Source: Paulownia fortunei
Lineage: Eukaryota > Streptophyta > Magnoliopsida > Lamiales > Paulowniaceae
Reading direction: 5' to 3'
Length of the DNA stretch: 64,000 nt
Assembly (NCBI GenBank): GCA_019321725.1
Contig: CM033120.1
Span: forward strand, 7,259,694-7,323,693
In this document: positions 23,046 through 34,346 of the stretch, piece after piece
How the letters are laid out: each line of letters begins with the position of its first letter
Numbering within the stretch: the stretch's first letter is position 1
Notes under the pieces: model-generated
What the model saw: only the letters and a program-made list of their open reading frames with translations
What the model was told of the DNA's origin: nothing
Databases searched by the model: none
Translations under genes and position numbers: made by a program

Positions 23046-25842
23046 GCTCTCGTGGTTGATTTAAAACATTTACCAGTTGATTTGAAATACTCTTTCTTGG
23101 GTGAGAATGAGACTTTTTCAGTAATAATTTCTTCCAAACTCGATCATCTCAAGAAGGTAAGTTGATGGAAACTCTGAAAATGCATAAGAATATTTTAGGA
23201 TGGACCATTGCTGATATTAAAGGTATTAATCCTTTTATTTACACACATAACATTTATTTAGAGGAAAATGCTAAACTTTCTACAGAAATGCAACGAAGGC
23301 TAAATCTTAATATGAAAGAAGTAGTGAGAAATGAAGTCATTAAACTCTTAGATAAGGGAATCATTTATCCTATTTCTGATAGCAAATGGGCAAGTCCTAC
23401 TCAAGTTGTACCTAAGAAATCTAGAGTTACTGTAGTCAAGAATGATAATGATGAATTAATTCCAACTAAGATTGTTACTAGTTGGCGAATGTGCATTGAC
23501 TATAGGAAACTCAACGCAGTTACTAGAAAATATCATTTTCCATTACCTTTCATGGATCAAATTTTAGAAAGAGTTGCGGGACATGAATTTATTACTTTTT
23601 AGATGGATATTCTAGGTTCAATCAAATTGCAATTGCACTTGAAGATCAAGAGAAAACAACTTTTACATGTTCGTTTGGTACTTTTGCATATCGAATGATG
23701 CCTTTTAGATTCAATAATGCACTAGCTACATTCCAACGATGCATGCTTAGCATTTTTAGTGACATGGTTGAATGTTTTCTTGAAGTCTTCATGGATGATT
23801 TTTCTATTTTTGGTAATTCATTAGATGATTGCCTCTCCAATTTAGAAAAGGTTTTGATCAGGTGTGAAGAAAAGAATCTTGTGCTCAATTGGGAGAAATG
23901 TCATTTCATGGTAACAACTGATATTGTTTTTGGACACATTATTTCATCAAAAGCTATTGAGGTTGACATATCTAAAATTGAGTTCATTACCAATTTGCCA
24001 ACACCAAAGACTGTGAAGGAGGTAAGATCATTTTTAGGATATGCTAGTTTTTATAGAAGATTTATCAAAGATTTTAGTATAATATCTAAACATTTGTGTA
24101 ATCTTCTAACAAAAGAAACTAATTTTGAATGGACTGAAAATTGTGAAAATGCGTTTGTTAAATTTAAAAGCATTCTTACATCTGTTCCAATCATGCAGCC
24201 TCCAGATTGGACTTTACATTTTGAAATAATGTGTGATGCTAGTGATTGTGTTGTTGGAGTTGTCTTGTTGCAAGTAAAACTTTAAATAGTGCTCAATTGA
24301 ATTATTCAACAACTAAAAAAGAATTACTTGCTATAGTTTTTGCATTGGAAAAATTTCGATCTTATCTTATTGGCTCACCAGTTGTTGTTTTCAGTGATCA
24401 TGCAACTTTGAAATATCTTTTGTTAAAAAAAGATGCCAAACCGAGACTAATTAGTTGGATTCTCTTACTCTAGGTATTTAATATTACGATTTGAGATAAG
24501 AAGGGAATAGAGAATGTGGTGGCTGATCATTTGTTGAGACTTGTTTGTGATGACTCAGTTCAAACCACACCAATTAATGACACTTTCTCTGATGAACAAC
24601 TATTTAATGTTTCTATTTTAACTTAGTTTGCTGACATTGTTAATTTTCTTGTGACAGGAAATATGTCATCGCATTGGAACTCTCAAGACAAAAAGAAGTT
24701 TTTGACTGAGCTAAAAAACTTTTATTGTGATGATCCATACCTAAGCAAATATTATCCGGATCAAATCTTTTAAAGATGTGTGCCTACAATTAGATAAGTA
24801 ATATTGTCAAAATTATCATTTAGAAACATGTGGTGGTCACTTTTCAGCAAAAAAAACTACTACAAAAATCTTACAATGTGGATTTTATTGGCCAACTATT
24901 TTTAAAGACACTTATACTTTCTGCAAAAGTTGTGAAAATTGTCAAAAGTTAGGGTCCCTTTCAAAGCAAAATATGATGCCCCTACACCCTATCCTAGTGA
25001 TTGAAATCTTTTACTATTCAGGTATTAATTTTATGGGATAATTTCTATTATTATTTGATTTTCTTTACTATTGGTTGCCATAGATTATGTTTTAAAATAG
25101 ATCGAGACAATTCCTTGTCAAAACAATGATCACAAAATAGTGATAAAAGTTTTGAAAGAAAATATTTTAAGTCGATTTTGAATTCCTCGATCTATTATCA
25201 GTGATGGGGGAAAATATTTTTGTAACAAAGTTTTTGGAACTTTAATGAGGAAATATGGAATCATACATAAAGTTGCAACCCCTTATCACCCTCGGACAAA
25301 TGGACAAGTTGAACTTGCAAATAGGGAGATAAAATAAATTTTGGAAAAAACAATTAACCCAAACCATAACGATTGGTCTCTTAGAATTACCAATACACTT
25401 TGGGCATATAGAACTGCTTTTAAAACATCATTAGGCATGTCTCCTTATAGGATAGTTTATGGAAAACCTTGTCATTTACCTGTTGAACTTGAACATAAAG
25501 CTTATTGGGTAACCAAATATTTAACTTCAACCTTGATGAAGCTTCAAAATTGCACAAATTACAAATCAAAGAACTTATGAGAATTCTAAAATTTATAAAG
25601 CAAGAATCAAAGATTTTCATGATAATAAAATTTCAAGAAAAATATTTGAGGTTGGTCAAAAGGTTTTGCTTTATAATTCTCGATAGCATTTGTTTCCTGG
25701 AAAATTGAGATCAAGGTGGAGTGATCCTTTTGTTGTAGAAAAGTATATCCTTATGGGGTGATTGACATTGAGAATCCTAGAAATGGCAATATATTCAAGT
25801 AAATGGACAAAGAGTTAAACCATTTCTAGAAAATTAATTTTC
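23046..25842 (+). pseudogene. Element F pol: RT, RNase H, integrase, broken
   Basis: Order: pre-RT linker (about 23060-23160), RT from 23162 (GIIYPISDSKWAS, CIDYRKLNAVT). A one-base frameshift and TAG near 23600 follow. RT continues with a degenerate FRFNNALATFQRC, catalytic FMDDF near 23790 and FLGYASFYRRFI. RNase H starts near 24230 (CDASD) and goes on after another shift at 24285 ([25 protein letters not shown]). The integrase zinc region (24790-24950) and core with several stops follow (ISDGGKYF, NGQVELANREIK near 25300). The C-terminal FPGKLRSRWSDPF end is near 25690-25840. It ends near 25840, as expected for Athila pol. Confidence 0.88.
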
Positions 25843-26094
25843 ACAAGAGGAAATTCTTTTTCTTTCTAACCCTTGTTATGATTAGTGTTGTATATATATA
25901 TACTCATTTTATCTGACTCTATTTGTTTTGAAAGTTTTTTTTCTTTTCTTTTATTTTTATTTTCTTTTCTTGGTTAAGTGGCGGATAACGGTACTTCTTG
26001 GCTATTAAAGTCGGACTTGTCAGTTTTCCAAACAACTAAAATCTTTGTATAAATTTTCTCTGCTTTTCTCATTCTCTTTTCTTGTTCTTTTCAA
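25843..26094 (+). other. Post-pol spacer of element F
   Basis: An AT-rich spacer between the end of integrase and the next open frame. It contains pyrimidine-rich stretches (25930-25975 and 26060-26090). No gene or recognised signal is seen. Confidence 0.5.
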
Positions 26095-26654
26095 AATGGG
26101 TGACATTTTTCTGACTCTCAAGAAGCGATTTCATTTTATTCCTAAAAGTGCAATTTTGAAAATTTTATAAAATTAGGATTGAAAGATTGAGGATGCTTAT
26201 GAACAAGGGCATCCCGGAGGACATATGATGGATAATTAAAGCAAAGTTAAGAGCATGTGAGTTTTCACATTAGCTTCCAGATTTGCTTACTAGATATATG
26301 CCTGGTTGTGTTAAAAGCATATATTCAAAAAAACGAAGGGCGAAAAAAATGAAAGTTTGTCACAATTGTCCTAGATGGACTTACAACACAAAGTGTCGTT
26401 ATTTAGGAATGGTCTCTAAAAATCAAGAAGATAAACTTACATTCATTATGATTGGACTGAGTAAGGAGTCTTTAGATCACATTATATTGACTCTTGAGAT
26501 GCATTCATGTGGATTGGTACAACGTGCAATTCTTGATTTATGGGATCATTTTAAAAATGAATATAAGCTTTATAGTCTTGGGAATATGACATTAAAAGAC
26601 CATGTTTGCCAGTTTATTAGAAAACTGGATAGGAAGCATATCTTCGATCCATAG
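26095..26654 (+). pseudogene. Unknown ORF with Cys motif between pol and LOG, element F
   Basis: It begins near ATG 26095 (Met-Gly-Asp-Ile-Phe). After a frameshift near 26165 it is readable in one frame from about 26170 to TAG 26652, with stops near 26226 and 26271; the last 123 codons are open. Visible traits are a basic stretch (SKKRRAKK), a CHNCPRWTYNTKC motif (C-x2-C-x8-C, zinc-finger-like) and a Leu/Ile-rich, probably helical region before its end. I do not recognise the family. The good preservation of a long frame in an otherwise damaged element suggests it was once a real gene of this lineage or a captured gene. It is not an env: no signal peptide or membrane segment is seen. Confidence 0.55.
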
Positions 26655-26896
26655 AGGGCGTTTAAGCCGTTAATGGACGTAAAATTAGATGAAGATGTGA
26701 GCCACAATGACAACTACATGTACAGTCACGTATAAATAGGTAATTTTCAAATTTTGTGTGTGTCCTTATTTTCAATCTTTTTGATAAATGAAAAAGATAT
26801 GCAATAAATGCATTCCCTGTTCAGACTTGAATAAATATCACCGTACTTACTTTATTTTTGCACAACTTAATTTCAAAAAGAAAAAAATAATAAAAA
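26655..26896 (+). other. Spacer before the LOG copy
   Basis: About 240 AT-rich bases between the unknown ORF and the LOG start, ending in an A-rich run (26876-26896) directly before the ATG. Nothing else is recognised. Confidence 0.45.
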
Positions 26897-27549
26897 ATGG
26901 AAGTTTCTTCAACTTACAAATTCAATTGCATTTGTATTTTTTGTGGATCTAATCTAGGAAAAATGGTCAATTTATAGGGGCAGCTAATAACCTTGGTAAG
27001 ACTTTAGCAGAAAGAAAGATTCATTTAGTATATGTAGGAGGCAGTTTGGGGTTAACAAGGAGTGTTGCTATTTTTGCTTGTATAGGAGGATCAAAAGTTC
27101 AGGGAGTTATTCCAAAATCTTTAACAGTACGGAATATCATAGGTATGACCATTGGAGATGAGCTAAAAGTATCACATATTCAGGATAGAATGTCTAACAT
27201 GTTAAACAATGCGGATGCATTCATCATTCTACCTGGCAGTTTTGGTACACTAGAGGAATTATTCCAAGTTGTCTCTTGGGCACAACTCAACATTCACCAA
27301 AAACCTATAGGCATTCTTAATATTAATGGTTTTTATGATGGTTTGCTATCTTTTTTAGATTGTACTATGAAAAAAGGTTTTATTTCATCGTCTGCAAGAA
27401 GAATCCTCATTTGTGCTCCGACACCTAACTAGCTGATTTATCAACTTCTAGCATATGTGCCAGAACTTGATCCAGCCTTAACAAATGTGGATTGGTTCAA
27501 CAGGAATAATGGTCAAAAATGCAAATTGAATTTAACTCTCAGTCTGTGA
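26897..27549 (+). pseudogene. LOG-like: LOG-like cytokinin-activating enzyme, captured and broken
   Basis: LOG enzymes cut ribose 5'-phosphate from cytokinin nucleotides to give active cytokinin in the cytosol. The copy runs from ATG 26897 to TGA 27547 (about 217 codons, close to full family length). Visible blocks: CIFCGSNLGK, a GAANNLGKTLAER match, YVGGSLGL (YGGGSxGL in the family), GVIPKSL, ADAFIILPGSFGTLEE (family PGGxGTxxE, one Gly to Ser), WAQLNIHQKPIG and GFISSSARR. It carries a one-base loss in the A run 26959-26963 and a TAG at 27430. The whole family length is intronless, whereas plant LOG genes normally have several introns, so an RNA-mediated capture by element F is likely. It is in sense with pol. 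A working protein is unlikely. Confidence 0.88.
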
Positions 27550-28534
27550 TACTTATTGTTAATGGTTTCATCTAATAGTATGTGTTTTTTGTTGTTTCAA
27601 CTTTGTTTTTTTAGCCACACTTCAGGTGATATCTTTCAAACTCTACTTTCCTATCTATTTTTGATAATGGGGACAACGTCTCAATTAGGTTGGGGGGAGA
27701 GATAGTTGATATCATGATTTATGTGTTCAATGTGTGCTTTTCTAGTATTTTATTTCAAACAATAAGAAATAAAAAAAAACTCAAATGTGTTTTCTGATGG
27801 GTCTATTGAAATCATGCAAAATGGTGGTGGATTAAAGGGTAATTGTAACACGCTTGAGACGCATCCCTATTTTTTGCATAACGTGGCAAGCTTGTGGAGT
27901 TTTTAACAAAAGTTTTTCAATTACCAATTTTTTTTAAATTTTTTTTTAGTCGGTAGAGGTTCTTCCAACTTCAATGATTAAAATTATGCATGAATAATGT
28001 GGTTTGATTGATGATCGGTGTTGTTTTAGACTTTGATGTTGTTATTAGGTTAATATATTTTTGCAATAATTATACTCAAATTATTTTGCACAAATAGTTA
28101 TGTTATTCAGTGTGAAGACAATCATATCAAAATAGAAAGTTCTTATGCCCTTTCTATAATCATTACTTGGATCTTCAACATGTAGGGGTTGAGTATTAGA
28201 ACTTGTACTTTTGATCTATCGAAGCGAACGACTGATAGTGCACCACTAGAAAAATTATTAAGGCATTAGGCTTTCTAGCACCATTGTCAAATTAGCTTGC
28301 TCCCATGTGATGTTTCAAGAGAACATACCCTTAATAAACCATTTTGAGTCTTTCAATAAATAAATATTTTTTTAATCATATCTTTTTACCTAGCCTAAAT
28401 ACACTATTATCCAACCCTTATTCTAAAAATGATTGGAGTTTAAGAGACATTTCATTGACAGCGTGAACTTTCAAAAGAAATTCAAGTTGGAATAGAAGAT
28501 AAGTGTGGGGGACTCTTCAAAAAAAAAAGAACAA

Positions 28535-28558
28535 AATAATAATAATAATAATAATAAT
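28535..28558 (+). repeat. (AAT)8 microsatellite
   Basis: Eight clean AAT units between an A run and AGAAAAAAAAA. Confidence 0.9.
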
Positions 28559-29230
28559 AGAAAAAAAAATTGCAAAGTGCTACGAGTTACAACTAAAAAT
28601 GAGATGTTGCAAGATGAATAAGATGGGTCCAATTTAATAACAATAGACCCAAGTGTTGAAATTTGTGGAGTTTGAGAATTTTTCATCGATAAACTCTATG
28701 TCTCTAATTTCATGAAGTTTTTAGAATCTTTGTTACATCACTACCCTTTGGCCCCATTACAACCTTTGTTGAAAACCTTTTAATTTCGTGTGGTGCCTTC
28801 AGTGTAGTGGAGATTTGCACTAAAGGAATAACCTATGATGTTTAACTTTTCTGTTAGAGATTGGGTGATGGTTTTTGTAAGGTTTTATGAGAATTCACTT
28901 ATTTGAAACATGAATAGTTTCATCATTGTTGACATTAACTATCCACACACACACACTTGAGTATGCTTATTGTGGAAATGTATTGACTTTTGAATGAGTA
29001 AGAGTTAAACTCAACACTTGTTTGATTTCATTTTCATATTACTTTGTTGCTTAATGAGAATAATAGTTGGAAAATAATTATTATAGGTGTTTGTGGATAT
29101 CACTGTTGGAAACCCACACGAGATTATAACTCATCCACTATGGGCCACCTAGGGGTTTAAAGGCTTGTTGCATATGCTAAATGAAATCGTGATTTCCTAT
29201 AAAAGTGGATTAATTTAGGTTTGTTTTAGG

Positions 29231-29269
29231 CTTGCTCAAGGACAAGCAAGGGTGAAGTGTGGGTTAATT
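29231..29269 (+). other. Conserved hairpin and polypurine tract, element F
   Basis: CTTGCT (29231-29236) pairs with AGCAAG (29245-29250) around the loop CAAGGACA. It is followed by GGTGAAGTGTGGGTTAATT and then the LTR. A 'TTGAGGACAAGCAA plus AGTGTGGGG' arrangement before the 3' LTR is familiar from Athila/Tat elements; this PPT is somewhat eroded. Confidence 0.65.
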
Positions 29270-30870
29270 TGATAAGTGCATATTTTAACATATTTTTATA
29301 TCAAATCCTTTATACTTTTCTTGCTTTATTCTTGTTAATATTATTATTTTATTAATATTTTGTGTTAGGGAATCAATGAATATGAAAAGATAAAAAAGCA
29401 TGTTTCCGTATTTGTGCAGTTTTTATATTTTGAGCATAACTTTATGATCAAAAGCCCTATGGACCTAAAGCATATTTTATTTGAAAGATAAGATATAGAA
29501 GTACAACGTTTTTGTTGGAAGCTCAAACCAATTTAGTGTTTATTATAGTAGAACATTCATCCAATTGGTTGCACAAAATGGATCACTAAAATTCAGATCA
29601 GAGTTCAACCCAATATTGACTTATTTGACCAATTGGGCCATATCTCTTTATTTTGGACTGACATTTGGATAAATTATACACAAGTAGTAAATAAATAAGT
29701 TTGCTAAAGATATGATGGTGAGCAAATGTGTTAAAATGGTAAAAACATAGGCTGCAAGTTGCTACTGTTGTTAAAGGATGATGACTCTTGGACATGATTT
29801 GGTAATTTGACCATATCTCCTTCATCCATCAACCAAATTTGACAAATTATATATGAAAATATATCAGCACCGAAATCTCTACAAGTTTTATTCTTTACAC
29901 ATCATCACAATCTGGTTGTATCTAACCTACAAATGCAATTTAATTCGGTAGGTGAGGACTTGGTGTAACAACTTACCAACTCTTGGCAACTAACATACCA
30001 CTTGATTAACCTCTCCATTATTTATTTGGCCTCTAGCTTACTCAAAGTACTATAAATAGGCCATGTATTAAGCTTGTAAGAGGGGGGGTAGAGGGTTTCT
30101 TTAGGCTAAGTTTTCTAATATGTATGTTTTTCTAGTAGTAATAGAAATGCATTCTCTACTTTCTATTCTGTTTTTAGTCTTTTCTATTTTTATTATATTT
30201 TTCTAAATTTTATTTTGCTGAGGAAAAAGGGTGGAGCTCTTGATGGAGGAAAATGAATGGTTATAAGGGTAGAAAATATTTAAGTATGTTGTATTATTAT
30301 TTTGTGTTTTGATCTAAACCCTACTTGGTTTGTGGTGATTCTTGATTTATGTATTTCTAATGGCACAACAAATATTTGAGTTTATTTAGCTTATTGTACT
30401 ATTTTACCCCACCGACTGCTAATATGAAACCTTGATTTGTTGTTGACAAAAGTGTGCATAAATGCTTGATCCCATAAATAAGTGTTGGCGTTAAGAGATA
30501 ATTTGCAATAATAAGACAATATCATGATTACCTTATTGCATGAGTTATGTGATAATATCTTCCCATTGGAACCTTCATTATGTATGGATTCCAATAGTGG
30601 CAATTAATAGAGGTAAAAAAAATAAATAACCATTTCTCTATCCAAAACTCAAGAGTGGATTCGTAATCCTCAATACTTTATTACTTTAGTTTTTCTTTAG
30701 TTACAACATACATTAATTGTTCATATATTTTGATTCACATCAATCCCATTTTTTTAGAATTATAATCCTGAATTCTTCAAGCAACTTTCATGTGGATTGA
30801 CCTCGGACTATTGAAATATTTATTACTTAATATAATCTTCACTTGGGTTTGCAACCTTAATGTTATAGTA
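29270..30870 (+). repeat. Element F 3' LTR
   Basis: It starts TGATAAGTGCATATTTTAAC and ends GTTATAGTA (CA decayed to TA). It aligns with the 5' LTR from about 29530 onward and includes the TATAAATAGGCCATG promoter block (30051) and a G-rich run near 30082. The first 260 bp are present only here. GATTG follows. Confidence 0.9.
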
Positions 30871-31294
30871 GATTGGATCAAATTAATTGAATAGACCCTA
30901 AATTAATTTAATAGTTAAAATAATTAAATAAATAAATTATTTAATTAGATGCAATTTGATTAGATGGTTAATTGAGTTTGGGCTAAAATAATTAATTGGA
31001 TCCGTAGGGACTTCTTTATTTACTCAATGTAAGGACTTCTTTAGAGGGGAGACAAATGGATCTCTGTGAATTGGAATTCAGAAAGGAGCTAGCAATTGAT
31101 TGTTTCAAACCCTACAACAATCGGAGTACAAAAAGATATAAATCAATATTTTAATTTTCTTTACACAACCATTAAAAATTACGAGATCATTAAAAATCAC
31201 ATTGAATCTGAAGTACTACTGTAATTATTTTGGCATGTTATTTTAATTATTCATTTTTCAACTGAGCATACCCCCGAATCACACGAACCCAATA
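30871..31294 (+). repeat. Element B 3' LTR, right piece
   Basis: It begins with the right TSD of F (GATTG, 30871-30875), then continues the family-2 LTR (GATCAAATTAATTGAATAGACC, compare 13417). A large gap of several hundred bases near 31012, compared with 13580-14050, removes the promoter. The end CGAACCCAATA corresponds to the ACCCAACA end of the 5' LTR. TTATT follows. Confidence 0.85.
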
Positions 31295-31637
31295 TTATTC
31301 TCCTCCTCTTCCTTAGAAAGAACCAAACATGCCTCCAACTCATCTTTAAATCTATTCTCATGCAACAATTCAAGTGCCAAAGCGTCAAATTCATCAATTT
31401 TATAACATTTGTGACCATCATCCGGATGCATCATAGCTTGGAATACATTAAAGATCACTTAATCATCTCCTACACTAAGTATTAATCTCCCTAATTGAAC
31501 ATTAATTAATGACTTACTCATAGGTAGGAAGGATCTACATAGAATAAGAGGTATGTCCACATCCTCTTCCATGTCCAAAATAAGAAAGTCAACCAAAACT
31601 ACGAATTTATCTACCTTGACAAGTAAATCTTCAATAA
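31295..31637 (-). pseudogene. Athila element O: protease to RT linker
   Basis: Read on the minus strand it continues the protease region cut at 42917. Readable blocks are EDLLVKVDKFVV, DFLILDMEEDVDIPLIL, SLINVQLGRLILSVGDD and a VIFNVFQAMMHPDDGH stretch, then an acidic end. One in-frame stop lies after VGDD. It is bounded by copia C at 31638 and copia B at 31294 and is the middle of the three O coding fragments. Confidence 0.85.
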
Positions 31638-32944
31638 TGTTATAGTAGATTGCCCAGCGCCCTAATTAGATTGGGTGTATTGTACACTTTTCTTTTTGAA
31701 AAGATAATCTTATTGGGAATTATTCTTTTTTCTCTCTTATGTCTTGCATTTTTCTTTCGGCACATTATATAAAGTCCTTAGACTAAATTTAGCTACGGGG
31801 CATGGTCGCGTATATAATGGTGATCATGGAACATATCTCTAAGGCTTTGGTCTTAAATAAGTTTCAAGTCAAGGTCTTTTTGAGATGGGACATCAAATAG
31901 CTCAGTAAGACTCTCACATACGATGCACGCTTATAAGACGAGGATGTCACATTCCATTGGCATTAGTATAGAGATGCAAGTGCATGTATGTGGGTGCTTG
32001 TTAGAGAACAAGTACACCGAACATGGCCCGCAAGAAATTCTTAGCCAAAGTCTTTGCTTGCCGAAATAAGAAATTCTGTGTTGCGATAGTACACGGCTAG
32101 TCCTTAGACTTGAGACACGATGGTAGCCTTGTGTGCATCATGTAGTACTTTGATATATCTTTTGATTGTTTGACAATCATAAAGGGGTATGTTGGGTGTT
32201 GCACTGGTATGTATAGAGGTTTGTTAGTGGCCAACATAGAATTTGGCACTTGTCTTTTATTTAACAAGGGAATCTCCTATGTTTTTCATAGTTCATGATT
32301 CAAATATCATGACCAAGGCAGGATAAGTTCTAATTCATTAGGAATTATTAAAACTTGAAATGGAATCACAATTATTGAATCATTTAATGTTTTGACTTAT
32401 AATTCATGTCCCAAATTCAATTGGAAGATTATCTGTCGAAAGGACCGTGCGTGTATGGTACTCACAACTGAAATAGGTTTACTCGCTATTTCACCTAAAA
32501 TTAGTTTGACATGATTACTTGCTAGGTGTTTTCATGGATAGTGAGGTTTTTGAAATTAAGGAGTTAATTCCAATAGTTGAGAATTAATTAATTATTATTA
32601 ATTAATTAATAAATTAAGGATTCTATTTAATTTAATGATTGAAAAAAATTATTTAATTAAGTAATTGGATTATTTAATTAGACCTAATTTGATTAGGAAG
32701 CCCAGTTAGAGTAAATAATAATTAATCAATTGGATTGGGATTAAATCAATTGGATTGATTCTTAGACTTTTGAATCCAAACCCAAAAATTTAAATGGATC
32801 ACTTAAGAAGCCCACTACAATAAGAAGAGGATAATTAAAATAAATATGATTTATTTAATTAATATATATAATTAAATAAATAGTGATTGATTTTTATGAG
32901 ATAATAATCGGCCACAAGGATTTTATTTTATACAAATTTATTTT

Positions 32945-32984
<40 letters not shown>

Positions 32985-33126
32985 TGATATTATTTAAAAA
33001 GTTTAAATTAATATCCAGAATGCATGTAGATAACTCTTTGATGACTAATGTAGTCTCAAATAATTCCATATACATTGGAGAGAATAGAAGATTTGTTGGA
33101 AGATTTAGAATCTTACAAAGATCAAA
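31638..33126 (+). repeat. Element C 5' LTR, 3'-truncated
   Basis: It aligns with 3931 to about 5590 of element I and with 41113-42245. A TA microsatellite fills about 32948-32981. The match stops after GAAGATTTAGAATCTTACAAA; the LTR end and primer site are absent. Confidence 0.85.
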
Positions 33127-34346
33127 CGCAGCAACGCGTTGTGTTGCACGCGCGACATGCAGCCCTAGTGCTTCTCGTCGTGTTATTTTTTAGGTGTGTT
33201 TTTGTATTGATTTTCTAGGATTTTAAAACTAAATATTAATTTTAGTAATTTCTAAAAAATTATTTTTCAAAGAAAAATTATTTTTCAAGCAATTAAAAAT
33301 TATCCCAAGTTAGCAATTGCATTAAACAACTTGGTAAATTTACATATTTCGATAATTGCATATGATGTTTATTATGAGCATGTATGGGATGATCATGAGC
33401 CATTGGACCAATGTAATTGATTTTATTTAATATTTTTTGATTTCAAAATGGAGCCTACGAGCCTCTTATTCCATCTATATAAGTTATTTATTTTCTACAA
33501 AGAGAGTAGAATTGATGGTGAGGTTTTTTTTTCCTTAGAGGACAAAGGAGAATCAAGGAGTTTTCAATGAAGGCCCATGATTGTACGAGATATAAATATG
33601 TGATAGATTAGGCTCTATTCTGTTTTATTACCCTTAAACTAATCTTAGGTTCATTTTTGGCTCAAATAGACCGTATAGGACTGGTTCATGATCATCCATT
33701 TATTTAAGTATGTATTAGATTCATGCTTAGGATTTTATTTAATACTTTTATGTTTTCACAATGATATTATGATGTCAAGTATTAAATAACTAACCTAATT
33801 TTAATTATGATGAGGTTTTAGATAAAATTAAATCCCACTTAATTTACAAAATTTAGTAAATGATTTTTTTAATAAAATTAAATTTCAAACAAAAATGGAT
33901 AAGTTAGTAGGACACATCGTTCAATGCCTACCATCAAAGGTAGAGACATGACAACTGCTACCGCACTTGATCACCAGCCATGAGTCGTGGGGTAGTCTTG
34001 TGTTGGAAAGTTGTGATCTCTACCAAGCATATAGATACTCGTGGGATGGAATCGTCATTATGTTGGCCATAAGTCATGAGACTCTTGATGTTCCATCCAC
34101 ATAAATATTTGATGGGTGTTGTTTGACACTTAGTACCATATGGTCTCATAAAATTAGGGTGTAAAATATTTTCATTGGACCTCAAACCCACTAGAAAATT
34201 CAATTTCCTGAACTTCTATTAGGGGTGATGGAATTTAAGGAAAATAATAGAAGACATTAAGTATTAAAAACCTTATATTAAATGAATCTTTTCCATAGTT
34301 TACTCATTTTCTACTTCATACATATTTTGTAGATTTTTCTACTAAA
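33127..34346 (+). other. Element C leader, 5'-truncated
   Basis: It begins within a GC-richer patch (CAGCAACGCGTTGTGTTGC, ACGCGCGACATGCAGCCC) at the place of the element I GC cassette, then TCTCGTCGTGTTATTTTTTAGG as near 6489. The remainder follows the element I leader to the gag start. No separate gene is seen. Confidence 0.65.

Larger units (their letters stand above)
27550..29269 (+). other. Long 3' untranslated region of element F
   Basis: About 1.7 kb between the LOG copy and the 3' LTR. It contains two polypurine-like runs (GGTTGGGGGGAGAGATAG near 27690; AAGTGTGGGGGACT near 28501), an (AAT)8 microsatellite, a short CA repeat near 28950 and a hairpin plus PPT at its end. Long 3' regions of this sort are usual for Athila elements. 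No gene is recognised. Confidence 0.6.
20808..30870 (+). mobile_element. Athila-type gypsy element F carrying a LOG gene copy
   Basis: A 10,063-bp Ty3/gypsy element in the 3' LTR of copia B, flanked by GATTG. Order: 5' LTR, tRNA-Asp primer site, gag, RT-RNase H-integrase, an unknown ORF, a LOG pseudogene, a long 3' untranslated region, 3' LTR. The branch is judged from the primer site, FMDDF in RT and the FPFSLKDKAK gag motif. The protease and gag C-terminus appear to be missing, because gag runs quickly into the pre-RT linker. The LTRs differ visibly more than those of element I, so F is older. All coding parts are broken. Confidence 0.9.
3587..31294 (+). mobile_element. Copia element B (family 2) with two nested insertions
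   Basis: A complete but decayed Ty1/copia element on the plus strand, inserted into minus-strand Athila O. Its own sequence is 3587-3930, 12532-20807 and 30876-31294; the rest is nested DNA (copia I and Athila-type F) and duplicated target bases. Order: 5' LTR, initiator-Met primer site (14329), leader, gag-pol, PPT (about 19586), 3' LTR. LTR ends have decayed from TG..CA to TA at both outer termini. The flanks carry TTATC (3582-3586) and TTATT (31295-31299), a 5-bp TSD with one change. Athila O reads on continuously across this insertion, which confirms the boundaries. Confidence 0.88.

Noticed and set aside
26897..27549. Reading the LOG copy as a working host gene
   Set aside because: It has a one-base deletion, an in-frame TAG and a changed PGG motif, and it lies inside a retrotransposon.
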